Below, one piece after another: positions 10,240 to 19,397 of a stretch of DNA of 20,190 nucleotides (its first letter is position 1; each line of letters starts with the position of its first letter). A program made the translations under genes and the position numbers. The stretch comes from Polysphondylium violaceum (lineage: Eukaryota > Evosea > Eumycetozoa > Dictyosteliales > Dictyosteliaceae), in contig AJWJ01000446.1 in assembly GCA_000277445.1 (NCBI GenBank), forward strand, positions 1-20,190, written 5' to 3'. Under the pieces are notes generated by a model. That model saw only the letters and a program-made list of their open reading frames with translations, was not told the DNA's origin and made no database searches.

Positions 10240-10568
10240 TTTATTATTGTGTATATGTATATGTTTTTGACTATGAAGAAAATATGTGAACAACACCTTA
10301 GTGGGTGAAAAATGCACCGTTTCGCGAAATCTAATTACAAAAAAAATTGAAAAAATTGAAAAAAAATGAAAATAATTTTATTTCGTTTTTTTCTTCTGCC
10401 GAAAGTAATATGCCGAATAAGGCTTTTATCGGACTTGTTCATTTATTTAAAATAAATGGATAAAAGAGAAATTTTAAATGGATAATAAACAAATTTATTT
10501 ATTTTAAAAATACATAAACAAATGATTGAGAGAGATAAAAGAAAGTATGATACTATAGAGATGATATT
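10240..10568. promoter_or_regulatory. purB upstream region and expansin-gene 3' spacer
   Basis: A 329-bp gene-free stretch between two minus-strand genes. The purB side holds a TTTCGCGAAA palindrome (10320-10329) and A/T-runs at 10339-10392. The far side, next to the expansin-like stop, is plain A/T-rich 3' sequence. No RNA gene is seen. Confidence 0.45.
10320..10329. promoter_or_regulatory. TTTCGCGAAA palindrome upstream of purB
   Basis: A perfect 10-bp palindrome 81 bp upstream of the purB ATG, preceded by CG. The same 12 bases (CGTTTCGCGAAA) recur at 13628-13639 upstream of another minus-strand gene. It resembles the E2F/DP half-site TTTCGCG. A factor-binding role is inference. Confidence 0.4.
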
Positions 10569-11996
10569 TTAGAAAAGGAATAACATCATTGCAAACAAGG
10601 CAACCATTAAAGTTGATGGAGCTTTGAGGAATGATGAACTGCTGTGGTGACTGTTGTTTTCATCTGGATTACCAGCAGTGATGGTACCGGTAGTAGTTGA
10701 GCCTGCAGTAGATGCAGAGGCAGTGATACCAGTGGTGGCAGAATGAGTACTAGTGGCACCAGCAGTGGTGGAAGTGGCTAATTCTTTAGAGTTTTCAGTG
10801 GAAGAGTATCCGGTGGTGACTGGTTTGGTTGAAACTACAAATGATACATCATCTAAATACATTTTGACTTCCATATCTTGGGTGTTGCCAAAAGTAATGG
10901 TCTTTTCAACCGAGTTGTGTTTGATTTTATCAAAAGAGACTGTGTGGGTGGACCATTCAGTGGTGATGTTGGTGCTTGGTGACCAGAAAGAGTCTGGACG
11001 AATGTATACTCTTAAACCACTCCATACTTTATCTGAACGAACAGAGAATTTGATACCGGTAAAGTATTCGGTTTGGAAATCACCAGAACGGGTTAAAGAG
11101 AGATAGGAAGAGTTACCCATCAACAAAACAGAGAGAGATGCTTTACCAGTGGAAAAAACGGTGGTATCGGTGGTATTTAAATCAGAGTATGATCTGGAGG
11201 ACCAATAATCCCAACCTTCGGCGAGAGAATCACTATAGATTGTGGCTGGACTTTGAGAGAGAATACATTTTTCTGGGGCTCCTTTAACTACGTTTCTTGG
11301 AATTTCAAAGTTATCGTTAAAAGTCAAGATTTCTTGATCAAAAGCTTCGATGGTCATTTGAACAGTGCTTCCATATTGTGAGGTGACGCTAACGTTGGCT
11401 GGGAATTTCATTTCAGCACCTGGCTTGCTCCATACAAATTGAGCAGAGTTTTGACGAACCATTGGCTCAGCAACCTCCATACCTTGGCCTTTGATAGAAA
11501 CGGTTTGGATACCAACGTTGTTGTTGAATAATAAAACTTTGACATAATACTTAGAGGTATCGTTGGTGAGTTGACCCTTTAATGGACCAGTGGCATCACA
11601 ACTAACTTTTCTAAAACCGGCATCATAGACAACAGATAAAGCTTCAGAGGAAATTTGAGAAAAGGCGTCTGGAGTCAACATAAACAATGGTTTTTCTGAT
11701 GGACAAGTGTTTTTGGAACAAAAGTTTACAGCTCTAACAGTGGTTACACCAAGTGGACCAGTGATTTCAAAACAATCACCACACTTGACACCAGAGGAAT
11801 AGAAATATTCATTCAAGGTAGCAGTAAAAGTGCCTGGACCAGTTGGGCTGTTGTAAGCACCGTATTCACAAGAACCAGATTGAGTTAAAGGTTCAGTACC
11901 TTGAGCTCTACCAGCCATACATGTTGTAAGTGGATTTCCAGCTTTAGCCACAGATAATAATGCAGCTGCAATTAATAAGCATTTAATAAAAAACAT
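10569..11996 (-). CDS. Expansin-like protein with signal peptide and probable GPI anchor
   Basis: A single exon of 475 aa from the ATG at 11996. The frame runs 7 codons upstream only to a TTG. Seen: a hydrophobic signal peptide (MFFIKCLLIAAALLSVAKA, likely cut before GNPL). A six-stranded double-psi beta-barrel domain follows (about residues 25-135: GSCEYGAY, VKCGDCFEI, VRAVNFC, DAGFRKVSC), then an expansin C-terminal carbohydrate-binding domain (about 140-230). A third beta-sandwich-like domain spans about 245-400 (IYSDSLAEGWDYWS, MYLDDVSFV). A Ser/Thr-rich stalk and a hydrophobic C-terminus ending FAMMLFLF suggest a GPI anchor. Family knowledge: dictyostelid expansin-like proteins are thought to loosen cellulose-containing stalk and spore walls. 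The plant/bacterial HFD motif reads FMLT here, so the usual catalytic-type Asp is absent. Several N-x-S/T sites fit secretion. Confidence 0.88.
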   Translation of the reverse strand: MFFIKCLLIAAALLSVAKAGNPLTTCMAGRAQGTEPLTQSGSCEYGAYNSPTGPGTFTATLNEYFYSSGVKCGDCFEITGPLGVTTVRAVNFCSKNTCPSEKPLFMLTPDAFSQISSEALSVVYDAGFRKVSCDATGPLKGQLTNDTSKYYVKVLLFNNNVGIQTVSIKGQGMEVAEPMVRQNSAQFVWSKPGAEMKFPANVSVTSQYGSTVQMTIEAFDQEILTFNDNFEIPRNVVKGAPEKCILSQSPATIYSDSLAEGWDYWSSRSYSDLNTTDTTVFSTGKASLSVLLMGNSSYLSLTRSGDFQTEYFTGIKFSVRSDKVWSGLRVYIRPDSFWSPSTNITTEWSTHTVSFDKIKHNSVEKTITFGNTQDMEVKMYLDDVSFVVSTKPVTTGYSSTENSKELATSTTAGATSTHSATTGITASASTAGSTTTGTITAGNPDENNSHHSSSSFLKAPSTLMVALFAMMLFLF

Positions 11997-12017
11997 TCTT
12001 TTTTTTACTAAATCCAA

Positions 12018-12845
12018 TCTTTTTAGTACAATATATAAAAGTATAGTAGTAATGTTATAGTAATTATAAAATTATTTAAAAAAAGTATTTGATTGAATGA
12101 TTTAATAACTTTAAATTTTGAATCAATTTATAGTAGTGGGATAATTGATTGATTCAAATCAGACACCCCAAAACCACATGACAAAGACATCAATTGATTA
12201 ATAATGAATCTCTCATCTTGATATCTATGTGTGTTTTAAAACCAATCTTGCTATATATGGGTAATGGGGTATGAAATGTCTCTGGCGATATATTTAAACA
12301 TTTTTGATTTTTCAATTGATGATTGATTTGAAATATTTCTTTTTTTATGTTTTTTTATTATGGGAGAATTAAAAAACGAGTGTGAGTATGTAATTGAATT
12401 GTATATGTAAGAAATTAATTCAACACATATCACCCCACACTTTTACAAAATGTCCATAATTTTTATTTTTCCTCCATGTTAGAAAATATCAATAAATAGA
12501 TATAGATACAGAGAAATCAAAAACTATCAGAAATATTTGAAATAATTAAATGTATCTCTTTTTACAAGGTTAAAAGGTTTATATTTTATTTATTTTCAAC
12601 AATGTTGCCATATATATATATTTCCAAATAAAGAATTTGAATGACAAGATAATGAGGTGTTTGATTAGATAATTTAAAATATAGGAAATGGTTTTATTGA
12701 TTTGGAGGTTATGTATCAAGAGACACCAAACTATAGTTGCTCTTGAATACTAAATTTGAAATTACATATTTGAAATTTACATGGAGTTGATGATGATGGT
12801 GAAATTATTAAACTTTGTGTTTTTCTATATCTGTTTTGAGTGAGA
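12018..12845. promoter_or_regulatory. Gene-free stretch with upstream region of the expansin-like gene
   Basis: There is no credible coding region in these 828 bases. The longest open frame is low-complexity and lacks protein-like features. The half next to the expansin-like start holds a TATA-like ATATATAAAA near 12031 and two C/G-rich boxes, reading GGGGTGT (12163-12170) and GTGTGGGGTG (12431-12440) on the gene's strand. These resemble the GT/G-rich boxes bound by the Dictyostelium G-box factor (GBF) in developmental genes. The half near 12800 is the 3' region of the next gene. Confidence 0.4.
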
Positions 12846-13496
12846 TTATAATTCATCTTCTTCATCGATTTCCTCTTCTTCGTCAAATTCATAATCCAAC
12901 TCTTCATCACCTTCAAAAAATTCATCAGAGTTTTCTTCTTGTTCTTCCTCTTCTTCTTCTTCTTCTTCACCTTGTTCACCTTGATTTTCTTGTTCGTCTT
13001 CTTGTTCTTCTTCTTCATCACTATCGTCAGATGGGACAAAATCTTCGTCATCTTCATCATCGTCGTCTTGTTGAGCAAAAGCACCACCTTTCATCATATT
13101 TAATATGGCACCAGATTGATTTTCGCCAGATGATTGATTCAATGCCTTCAACATGGCCAATTGTCTAAGGTTATCTACAAATGCTCTTTTCTTTAGGTCT
13201 TTTTGACGTTGGACAACATGACACATTTCGCTGTATAATTCAGCATGATCTACAGTAGTCAAATCTTGATTTAAACGATTTACAGCGGTGTTTTTAACAA
13301 TAGTAATACGACTAATTGAACTAGCTCTAGCTTTCTTTCCTACTGATGCAGGATAGAAATAACGTCCTCTTAGATTAAACAATCTTTTAATTTTCAAACT
13401 CTTTCCTGTGGTGAGTTTTTTCTTTAAAGTGTCATATTTAAGTGCATTGTCATAGCCATCTAACAATTCTTCAAGAGTTGGTCTTTGTGCATCCAT
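12846..13496 (-). CDS. Unrecognised protein with basic N-terminal domain and long acidic tail
   Basis: A single exon of 216 aa. I do not recognise a family. Seen: residues 1 to about 135 form a well-mixed, Lys/Arg-rich region with LEELLDGYDNALKYDTLKKK, a motif KIKRLFNLRGRYFYPASVG, and a likely helical segment (ELYSEMCHVVQRQKDLKKRA). Residues from about 143 to 216 are almost entirely Asp/Glu/Gln with a VPSDDSDEEEE block. Two-part proteins of this kind are common among nucleolar and histone-chaperone-like factors, but that is only analogy from composition. The VPSDDSD block recalls acidic regions of chromatin proteins such as Swc5/CFDP1. No signal peptide or membrane segment is present. The start follows the first in-frame ATG. 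A TTTCGCGAAA palindrome lies 134 bp upstream. Confidence 0.72.
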   Translation of the reverse strand: MDAQRPTLEELLDGYDNALKYDTLKKKLTTGKSLKIKRLFNLRGRYFYPASVGKKARASSISRITIVKNTAVNRLNQDLTTVDHAELYSEMCHVVQRQKDLKKRAFVDNLRQLAMLKALNQSSGENQSGAILNMMKGGAFAQQDDDDEDDEDFVPSDDSDEEEEQEDEQENQGEQGEEEEEEEEEQEENSDEFFEGDEELDYEFDEEEEIDEEDEL

Positions 13497-13607
13497 TATA
13501 TCTATGTATCTATTATTGTTACTGTGTAAATGAAAAATTTTAATTTAAAAAAATAACGAAAAAAAAAAAAAGAGAGGGAAAACGATTCTATTTTTTAAAA
13601 ATTTAAA

Positions 13608-13639
13608 TTTCGTGAAAAGATTTTGTTCGTTTCGCGAAA
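13608..13639. promoter_or_regulatory. Paired TTTCGNGAAA elements upstream of the acidic-tail gene
   Basis: TTTCGTGAAA (13608-13617) and the perfect palindrome TTTCGCGAAA (13630-13639) lie 112-143 bp upstream of the ATG at 13496, in an otherwise A/T-only stretch. The second shares 12 bases (CGTTTCGCGAAA) with the purB upstream region. Function is inferred. Confidence 0.4.
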
Positions 13640-13913
13640 GTTGAAAATATGCATCGAATTATCTATCTATTGATTCATTGTCACTGCTATCCTGATTACT
13701 TGTTGCTGTTGTTGATCTTGTTCTTGATATTCTATTTGTAGTATTTGATATTAGGTGCTTGAATTTGAAATTTCACAGTTAATGATTTAAAAAAATTCAA
13801 AAAAACTCCAAAGATTTTGCTTTCAAACAATAATGAACCTATGGCAGTTTTTGAAAGTATCGATACCTTAGTGCTTAAAATCCCTTTTTATTTTTTATTT
13901 TGAAAAGTAGATA

Positions 13914-13973
13914 GATTCTGCCTATGCTCCAACTGGTCCAGTTGATCCAAAGACTTGGGTTTATTATGATTTA
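13914..13973 (+). pseudogene. Protein-like coding remnant on the plus strand
   Basis: About 20 codons read DSAYAPTGPVDPKTWVYYDL in a frame opened just downstream of a stop, with an AG directly before (splice-acceptor-like). The composition looks like real protein, but no gene can be built around it. The frame stays open to 14045, yet beyond about 13971 the opposite strand looks more protein-like. Family unknown. It could be a fragment left by a rearrangement, or chance. Confidence 0.3.
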
Positions 13974-14241
13974 GTTATCAATGATTTCCAAGGTATAAAA
14001 ATCACGAGTATTGCCACCAAGAACTTTAGCTTCAAAATAAACTGAACATGGCTTTTCAAATTTGTATTGTTTACTGACAAATTCAGCCATTGGACAAGAG
14101 GATGATTCAAAGAGTCAATATTTCAGAATGTGAACTGATTGCAACTTTTCTACTTACATCTGGATGATTAGCATCTTTACCTTCTGGTTTTTCTCTAATT
14201 ACCATTTCAATTTGAGCATTTGAATCAATGTTGGCTAATAC
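13971..14241 (-). pseudogene. Broken gene remnant on the minus strand, two exon-like pieces
   Basis: Piece A (14241-14158, 28 codons) reads VLANIDSNAQIEMVIREKPE and on to ANHPD. It is bounded by a splice-acceptor-like ATAG and a perfect donor-like GTAAGT. Piece B (14114-13971, 47 codons to a TAA) holds SSCPMAEFVSKQYKFEKPCS and YFEAKVLGGNTRDFYTLEI. The two cannot be joined in frame through any GT...AG intron I can find, and there is no N-terminal exon with an ATG nearby. I do not recognise the family. Inferred: the 3' part of a dead host gene. A live gene with a sequencing error is the alternative. Confidence 0.42.
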
Positions 14242-14471
14242 CTATTGATCAAACTATTATTCGTACATTATTTATATCAAAAATTTAAAAATACATTCAA
14301 CCCGATCCCCTAGACAGCTACTATGTCCCATCTATCTCATCTTTGTCATGGGCTAATAGACAAAACATTAATGTTGAGTTTGAATAAATAAAATATAGAA
14401 AAAAAAAAAACGAGTAGTTTTATTATTTAATTATTTGTATAAAACAAATGTGTGTGTATTTAAATACAGTT

Positions 14472-16953
14472 TTAATTATTATTTACACCAGGTGTTTTAT
14501 AACTATACCATTGAAACTTTTTAGCTTTCTTTTTACCAGATGATGATGTTGACGATGTTGATTGTGCTGGTGAGTTTTCTGCACTACTTGAATCTTTAGA
14601 GTTACCGCTCATGTGTAGATTTTGAATGTTGGGTGAGGGAATAGGAGAGATTGGAAGAGATGAATAGCTACCATTATTGCTGCTATTTGATTTTTGTTGT
14701 TGTTGAGATAAATCCAAAAAGGGTGATGATGGAATTTGTTGTGAAGGTGATGAGGGTTGTTGTAGTGGTGATGATGTGTTGGGTGATATGTTCATAGAGG
14801 ATGGTGTTGGGAGATTAGAGTGTTTGGATTGGTCAGTGGGTTGGAAAAATGGTTGGGTGATTGGGGCGTTGGTCGAGACACTGAATACGTTGTTGTAGAG
14901 TTTTTCATAGGTCTTTTGCAAGCTTTCCAATTTAAAGGGTTGTTCAGACTTGAAGTTTACCTTTTGTTTTTCCTTTTTAAACTTTTCCAAGACCTCAAAT
15001 TTACCGTCTTCGTTGGGCATGAGGTTTGAAATAAAGGTCTTGCCATCCTTAACGGCAGTGTGAATTGTGCCCCAGATGGTGGTGATGGTGTCGACCATAG
15101 ATATATCATAACATGTGACACTGTTTAATCTGAGAATCAATTTGGCGTGCTGGAACGGTGTGAGAATAGTGGACAAGACAAGATCGGTATCACAAATGAG
15201 GTTACGATGTTTGACAAAATTCTTTTTCAACAATTCAAGTCTACGAGTGAGATCCAAGAGCTCTGACAACTCGATATTATGACCATCACCAAAAAGTGCA
15301 CGATGATGTGCCATCTCTTGTAAATTTACATTGTTAGGAACTGGATATGGATTGTGTGAAGAGGATGTAGATGTTGGTGTACTTGATGAAGTAGTTGGTG
15401 AAATTAATAAATTATTATTGTTATTATTATTATTATTATTGTTGTTGTTGTTATTACTATTTATCAAATGATTAATAGGTGAATCTGGAGGTGAATGGGG
15501 AGGTGGTGGAGAGGAGGTTGATGGAGAGGACATGGATGATGAACAAGAGTATGGTGAAGAAGGGGTATCATTACTTGTGCTTGGTGTGGTGATATCATCT
15601 GGGTTGGGACCATTGTTTGTCAAATCACCACAACTGACGATTTTCTTTAAGAATATTTCCTTTATCTCTCTATCTAATCTATCTCTTTCGGAACGAAGTT
15701 CTTGATCAATTTTAAGATGGTCAGCCCACAAAATATCAGAGGCTTGTCTTTGTTCTTCAGAGAGGCCAACTTCTTCGGAGAATTTTGGCCACCAGAGATT
15801 TGTGGAAAATGGTTTCAAGAGTAATGATGTTTCAGCACATGATTGGTAGCCCATAATGGCAAGTCTAGCTTGAGTGTATGGGTGAACGATTTTCTCAACC
15901 TCTTTTTCAACAACAGTGGTACGGAGCTGAGAGGCAAAGTAATACAATTGCAAGAGATACTCAATGGAGGCGTGATCTTGTTTGCAAACGGCGTCGTGAA
16001 GTTGTGACATTAATTTTTGACTTTCCAAAAGGACTTGTTGGAAGTCAGTGTCGGGTCTCATGACATCGCCCAAATCACCCTTTTTCAATAATACATTCTC
16101 ACTTCTTAATCTTTCATTTTCCATAGTCAATTGTTGTACTTTCATTTCAACTTCATGGATGTGATCCTTCTTTCTTTGTCTATAGTTTCTACTGGCAATA
16201 TTTTGACTTGATCTAGATTTTGATTTTGATTTATCTCGATCATCGTCATCACAAAAATCGTCATCATCATCGTCGTCATAATTGTTGTCCTTTGACCTTG
16301 ATTTTGAATGTTTTTTATGATCTTCATGTTGTTGTTGTTGTTGAAGTTGAAGTTGTAATAGTTTTTGTTGTTGTAAAACTTGTTGAGTTGAAAGTTGTTG
16401 TTGTTGTTGTTGTTGATGATGATGATGATGTTGTTGTTGTTTCTTTTGTTGTTGTTCAAGGAGCTTTTGTTGTTGTTGTTGCTCAATGAGCTTTTGTTGT
16501 TGTTGTTGTTGTTGTTCAAGAAGCTTTTGTTGTTGTTGTTGTTGTTGTAGTATTTGTTGTTGTTGTAAAATTTGTTGTTGTTGCTGGAGATAGTCTTGTG
16601 GAATACCTTGGACGATTGGAAAACTGTCAACAACTCCACTTGATTGAATGTGTTGAGGAACTTGTTGTTGGATATGCACAACATTATTTTCAGGAGCTGC
16701 GACATCGTTTGTATTTATTTGCTCTGAAAATTGTTTAAGATATCTTTGTTGTTCTTGGAAAAACAATGCATTCAACTCGGAATCTGGAAGAGCAACGCCC
16801 TGATCAATTAATCTCTTTTTAAATGATTCTTGTTGTTGTTGAACTAAATGTTGAATATTTAATTCCTTATTTTGATTTTGTAATACATTCATACTATTAA
16901 AAGCATTATTATTATTGTTATTATTATTACCATTTGATTTTTTTAATTGTTGC

Positions 16954-17017
<64 letters not shown>

Positions 17018-17357
17018 GAAAATCTTTAATAATAATATATTAATTAGTATATTTTAAAACTATTTCAACCAATATATTGATGTATAAACAAAAAATAAAC
17101 TTACCATTTGTAAAAAAATTTTGAGATTGTTGTAATTGTTGTTGTTGAAGTAATTGTTGTGGTGTTAAAATTTGACCAAAACTATTACTATTATTTAAAA
17201 AGAGATTATTATTATTACTACTATTAAAAAAGTCTGTTGTATTGAGACTTTTATTAAAAAATAATGATGAGGCACTATTTCCGAGTGCTGGATTTCCCAT
17301 ATTATAATCCTGGAAATAAGGATTTCCTTGATTAAAAATATTACTATCAGACTCCAT
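14472..17357 (-). CDS. Large poly-Gln bZIP transcription factor, two exons
   Basis: Exon 1 is 17357-17105, the intron 17104-17024 (81 nt, GTAAGT...TAAAG) and exon 2 17023-14472, giving 934 aa. Seen: an Asn/Phe-rich N-terminus, 24 Gln at about residues 87-110, more Gln-rich and His-rich stretches to about 320, an Asp run, then the bZIP at about 357-400. The basic region reads SSQNIASRNYRQRKK. Zipper positions V376, L383, L390 and L397 are 7 apart, with Asn at an a-position (387). After the zipper comes a helical domain (about 405-550 and 645-735, split by Ser/Pro/Asn-rich filler) with PYTQARLAIMGYQSC and LTPFQHAKLILRLNS. It recalls the domain after the zipper in plant TGA-type factors. Then a Ser/Pro-rich tail and a Lys-rich end. 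Role: nuclear DNA-binding regulator, probably developmental, as for many Dictyostelium bzp genes. The position of the invariant Asn is Gln here. Confidence 0.85.
16340..17018 (-). repeat. CAA/CAG tracts coding poly-Gln in the bZIP protein
   Basis: The longest run, 16947-17018, codes 24 Gln with a single CAG; it begins two codons after the splice junction. Several shorter Gln runs separated by KLLE/KLIE units lie between about 16340 and 16600, with a short His run (CAT/CAC) near 16420. Confidence 0.85.
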
Positions 17358-18073
17358 TTTATACCTTTACAAGCGGTGGCGGAGAGAAGTTATTTGTTGT
17401 GGTGTGTATTTGTTTTATTTCTACACTATTTTGTTGTTCTTATTATTATTACTTTTTTATCAGAGGAAGAGATATTTTGAAAAACTGAGTTGGTTGACCA
17501 AGATTTAATTTAATTTTTTTTTTTTTGTTTTTTTTTGGTTTTTTTGTATTTTCTGAAAAATTTAATTTAATTTTAAAAAAAAGTTAACTGTTGTGTTAAA
17601 AAAGAAATCTTTCTGTGATTGAATATGAATAGAGTGAATTTGTTATTAGTATACAAAAAAAAACTAACAAAAAGATAGATTAAATGTAGAGAAAGAATAA
17701 ATAATAAATTAAATTATTAAAACCAATATAATGAATGAATGAATTTAACCAAAGATAGCAGTAGTGTGTAGAGTGCGTGAGTGAGTAAGTGTGTTTTGGA
17801 AAAATAAAAAATAGATGTTTAGGTGGTGTGTGGGTAGAAAATATATTTTATAATGTATTACACTCTAGTATATATAAAAAGTGATTAGAATATATAATAA
17901 ATAAAAATAAATAAATTAATTTCCTTTTAGGAACAATTGTTGCTGTTTGTTGATGAATTCTTATCAAGAATGGAGGTGGTAGAAAGGCAGGGTGAGTGAG
18001 TGAGTGTGGTATCGGTAAGTGGGAAAGAAAAAAAAGAAAAAAAAAAAAGATTGTATAATTATAAATAAATAGT

Positions 18074-18097
18074 GATGATGATGATGATGATGATGAT
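18074..18097. repeat. (GAT)8 microsatellite
   Basis: Eight GAT units lie in the non-coding region upstream of the bZIP gene, followed about 50 bp later by an (AAAT)n run (about 18148-18175). Neither is in a credible reading frame. Confidence 0.8.
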
Positions 18098-18417
18098 GAG
18101 AGGTTTTGTTTAAATTAATTAAATATGGTAGAGTGTGTTTGAAAAAAATAAAAAATAAATAAATAAATAAATAAAGCAGGTAACAGAGGAAATATAAAGA
18201 AATTTATCTTGATATTAAATGGAGGAAAAAAAAAAAATAAAACAAAAACAAAAAACAAACAAGTGTGTGAGCGGTTCCTCAAAAGACTTATATGAATAAA
18301 AAGTATTTTTTTTTTTAATTGATAATAATACTATAGAAATAAAAGAGGAAAAAAATTGATGTCTGTCTGTAGAATATATTGTATGTGTTGTGTAGTGCAC
18401 AGTGTGTTAATATTAAT

Positions 18418-18469
18418 GTGGGGTGTGGTGACAGTGGGGAAGTGGTGGTGTGGTGATGGAGGGTGATGT
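18418..18469. promoter_or_regulatory. G-rich island (GGGGTGTGGTG-type boxes)
   Basis: About 52 bases are almost free of C and rich in GTGG/GGGTG units, in a region that is otherwise about three-quarters A+T. It lies about 1.06-1.11 kb upstream of the bZIP start. The units resemble the G/GT-rich boxes bound by GBF in Dictyostelium developmental promoters. Binding is inferred. Confidence 0.4.
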
Positions 18470-18529
18470 TTAAAACACTCTATGTCACATAGTATAGTAC
18501 CACAATATAACACATAGAACAAAGGATTG

Positions 18530-18548
18530 TTTTTTTTTTTTTTTTTTT
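18530..18548. repeat. T19 homopolymer
   Basis: An uninterrupted run of 19 T, a typical dictyostelid upstream tract. Its length is likely unstable and prone to sequencing error. Confidence 0.7.
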
Positions 18549-19153
18549 GTTGTAACTGTGGTATATGGTGTGGGAGAGTGATATTTATATTATAATTGGA
18601 AGATAGAGGGGGGGTACTAGGAGGTGGTTTAAATTTTGTGCGTGGAATAGGGTTTGTTACAAATATAGGTATGTATTCAGGAATAGGAAAAAAAAAAACG
18701 CTTCTCTCCTATATCACACGCTCCATTGAAAAAAATCACAAAGAGAGGAAAATATGGATTTAATTTTAGTGACAGAGGTGAGTGAATGAGATTGATTCTA
18801 TTTTTTAATTAAACTTAAATTTGAATCAAATGTGGTTTGCCCCTCTTTTTTAACCTTGTTAAACACGCACCAAAAGCACACACGATTTTTAATGTCTTTT
18901 AATAGGGGTGATCGAATCATATGATGGTGTGGATTTTGTTTTTTTTTTTTTTTCTTTTTTTTGATGTTAATAATTAAATATAGAACGTCGCTAGATAATA
19001 TTGGATTGATTTAAAAAAATCTGTATAGATAATTCACCCCCTTTATTTAACACAATATCCATTCCACAGATACACTCACACTAATCACACACATAATAAT
19101 ATTATTATATTAACACACATATACACATAATAATTGTTTATCTACCACATATA

Positions 19154-19178
19154 ACACACACACACACACACACACACA
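19154..19178. repeat. (AC)12 microsatellite
   Basis: A run of AC dinucleotides (about 12 units) followed by two interrupted ACATAC units in non-coding DNA. Dinucleotide AC repeats stand out against the A/T trinucleotide repeats of the rest of the window. Confidence 0.8.
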
Positions 19179-19286
19179 TACACACATACATTTATATCAG
19201 ATTTAGTTTACACATAATGAACAACAACAATAACAACAATAACAATGCAAACATAACAAGAGCTTAATGAAACAAACATACAATGT

Positions 19287-19397
19287 ATGAGTAAAATTAG
19301 TTCATATAATGAATCTATACTTTTCATAGATCCCTACTTGTTTGGGTATAGACAATCAAAGAGCAGTTATGTGAATGATGATAATGAGGTGATGTGA
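19287..19397 (+). CDS. Possible 36-residue small ORF
   Basis: ATG at 19287 to TGA at 19395. The peptide begins MSKISSYNESILFIDPYLFG and ends DDNEVM. It stands out because it is not low-complexity in a region of simple repeats. The context before the ATG (AATGT) is not the favoured A-run, and there is no recognisable domain, signal peptide or splice donor. It could be a small gene, a remnant, an upstream ORF of an RNA, or chance. Confidence 0.2.
   Translation: MSKISSYNESILFIDPYLFGYRQSKSSYVNDDNEVM

Noticed and set aside
10240-10317. 26-residue N-terminal extension of PurB
   Set aside because: The family match starts at MSVSLNTLTAISPIDGRY, and the upstream part is promoter-like with a T-rich, A-run leader.
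11997-12017. Seven-codon extension of the expansin-like protein
   Set aside because: It begins with TTG, not ATG, and would put Lys/Arg before a clean signal peptide that starts at the first ATG.
12251-12433. 60-codon open frame on the minus strand
   Set aside because: It has no domain, poor context before the start, and lies in the A/T-rich upstream region of the expansin-like gene.
12731-13168. Lys-rich and Leu/His-rich frames overlapping the acidic-tail gene
   Set aside because: They are frame-shifted and antisense readings of the GAA/GAT-rich tail.
18600-18635. G-quadruplex from the G-run at 18608
   Set aside because: There is one long G-run but not four suitably spaced runs of three or more G.
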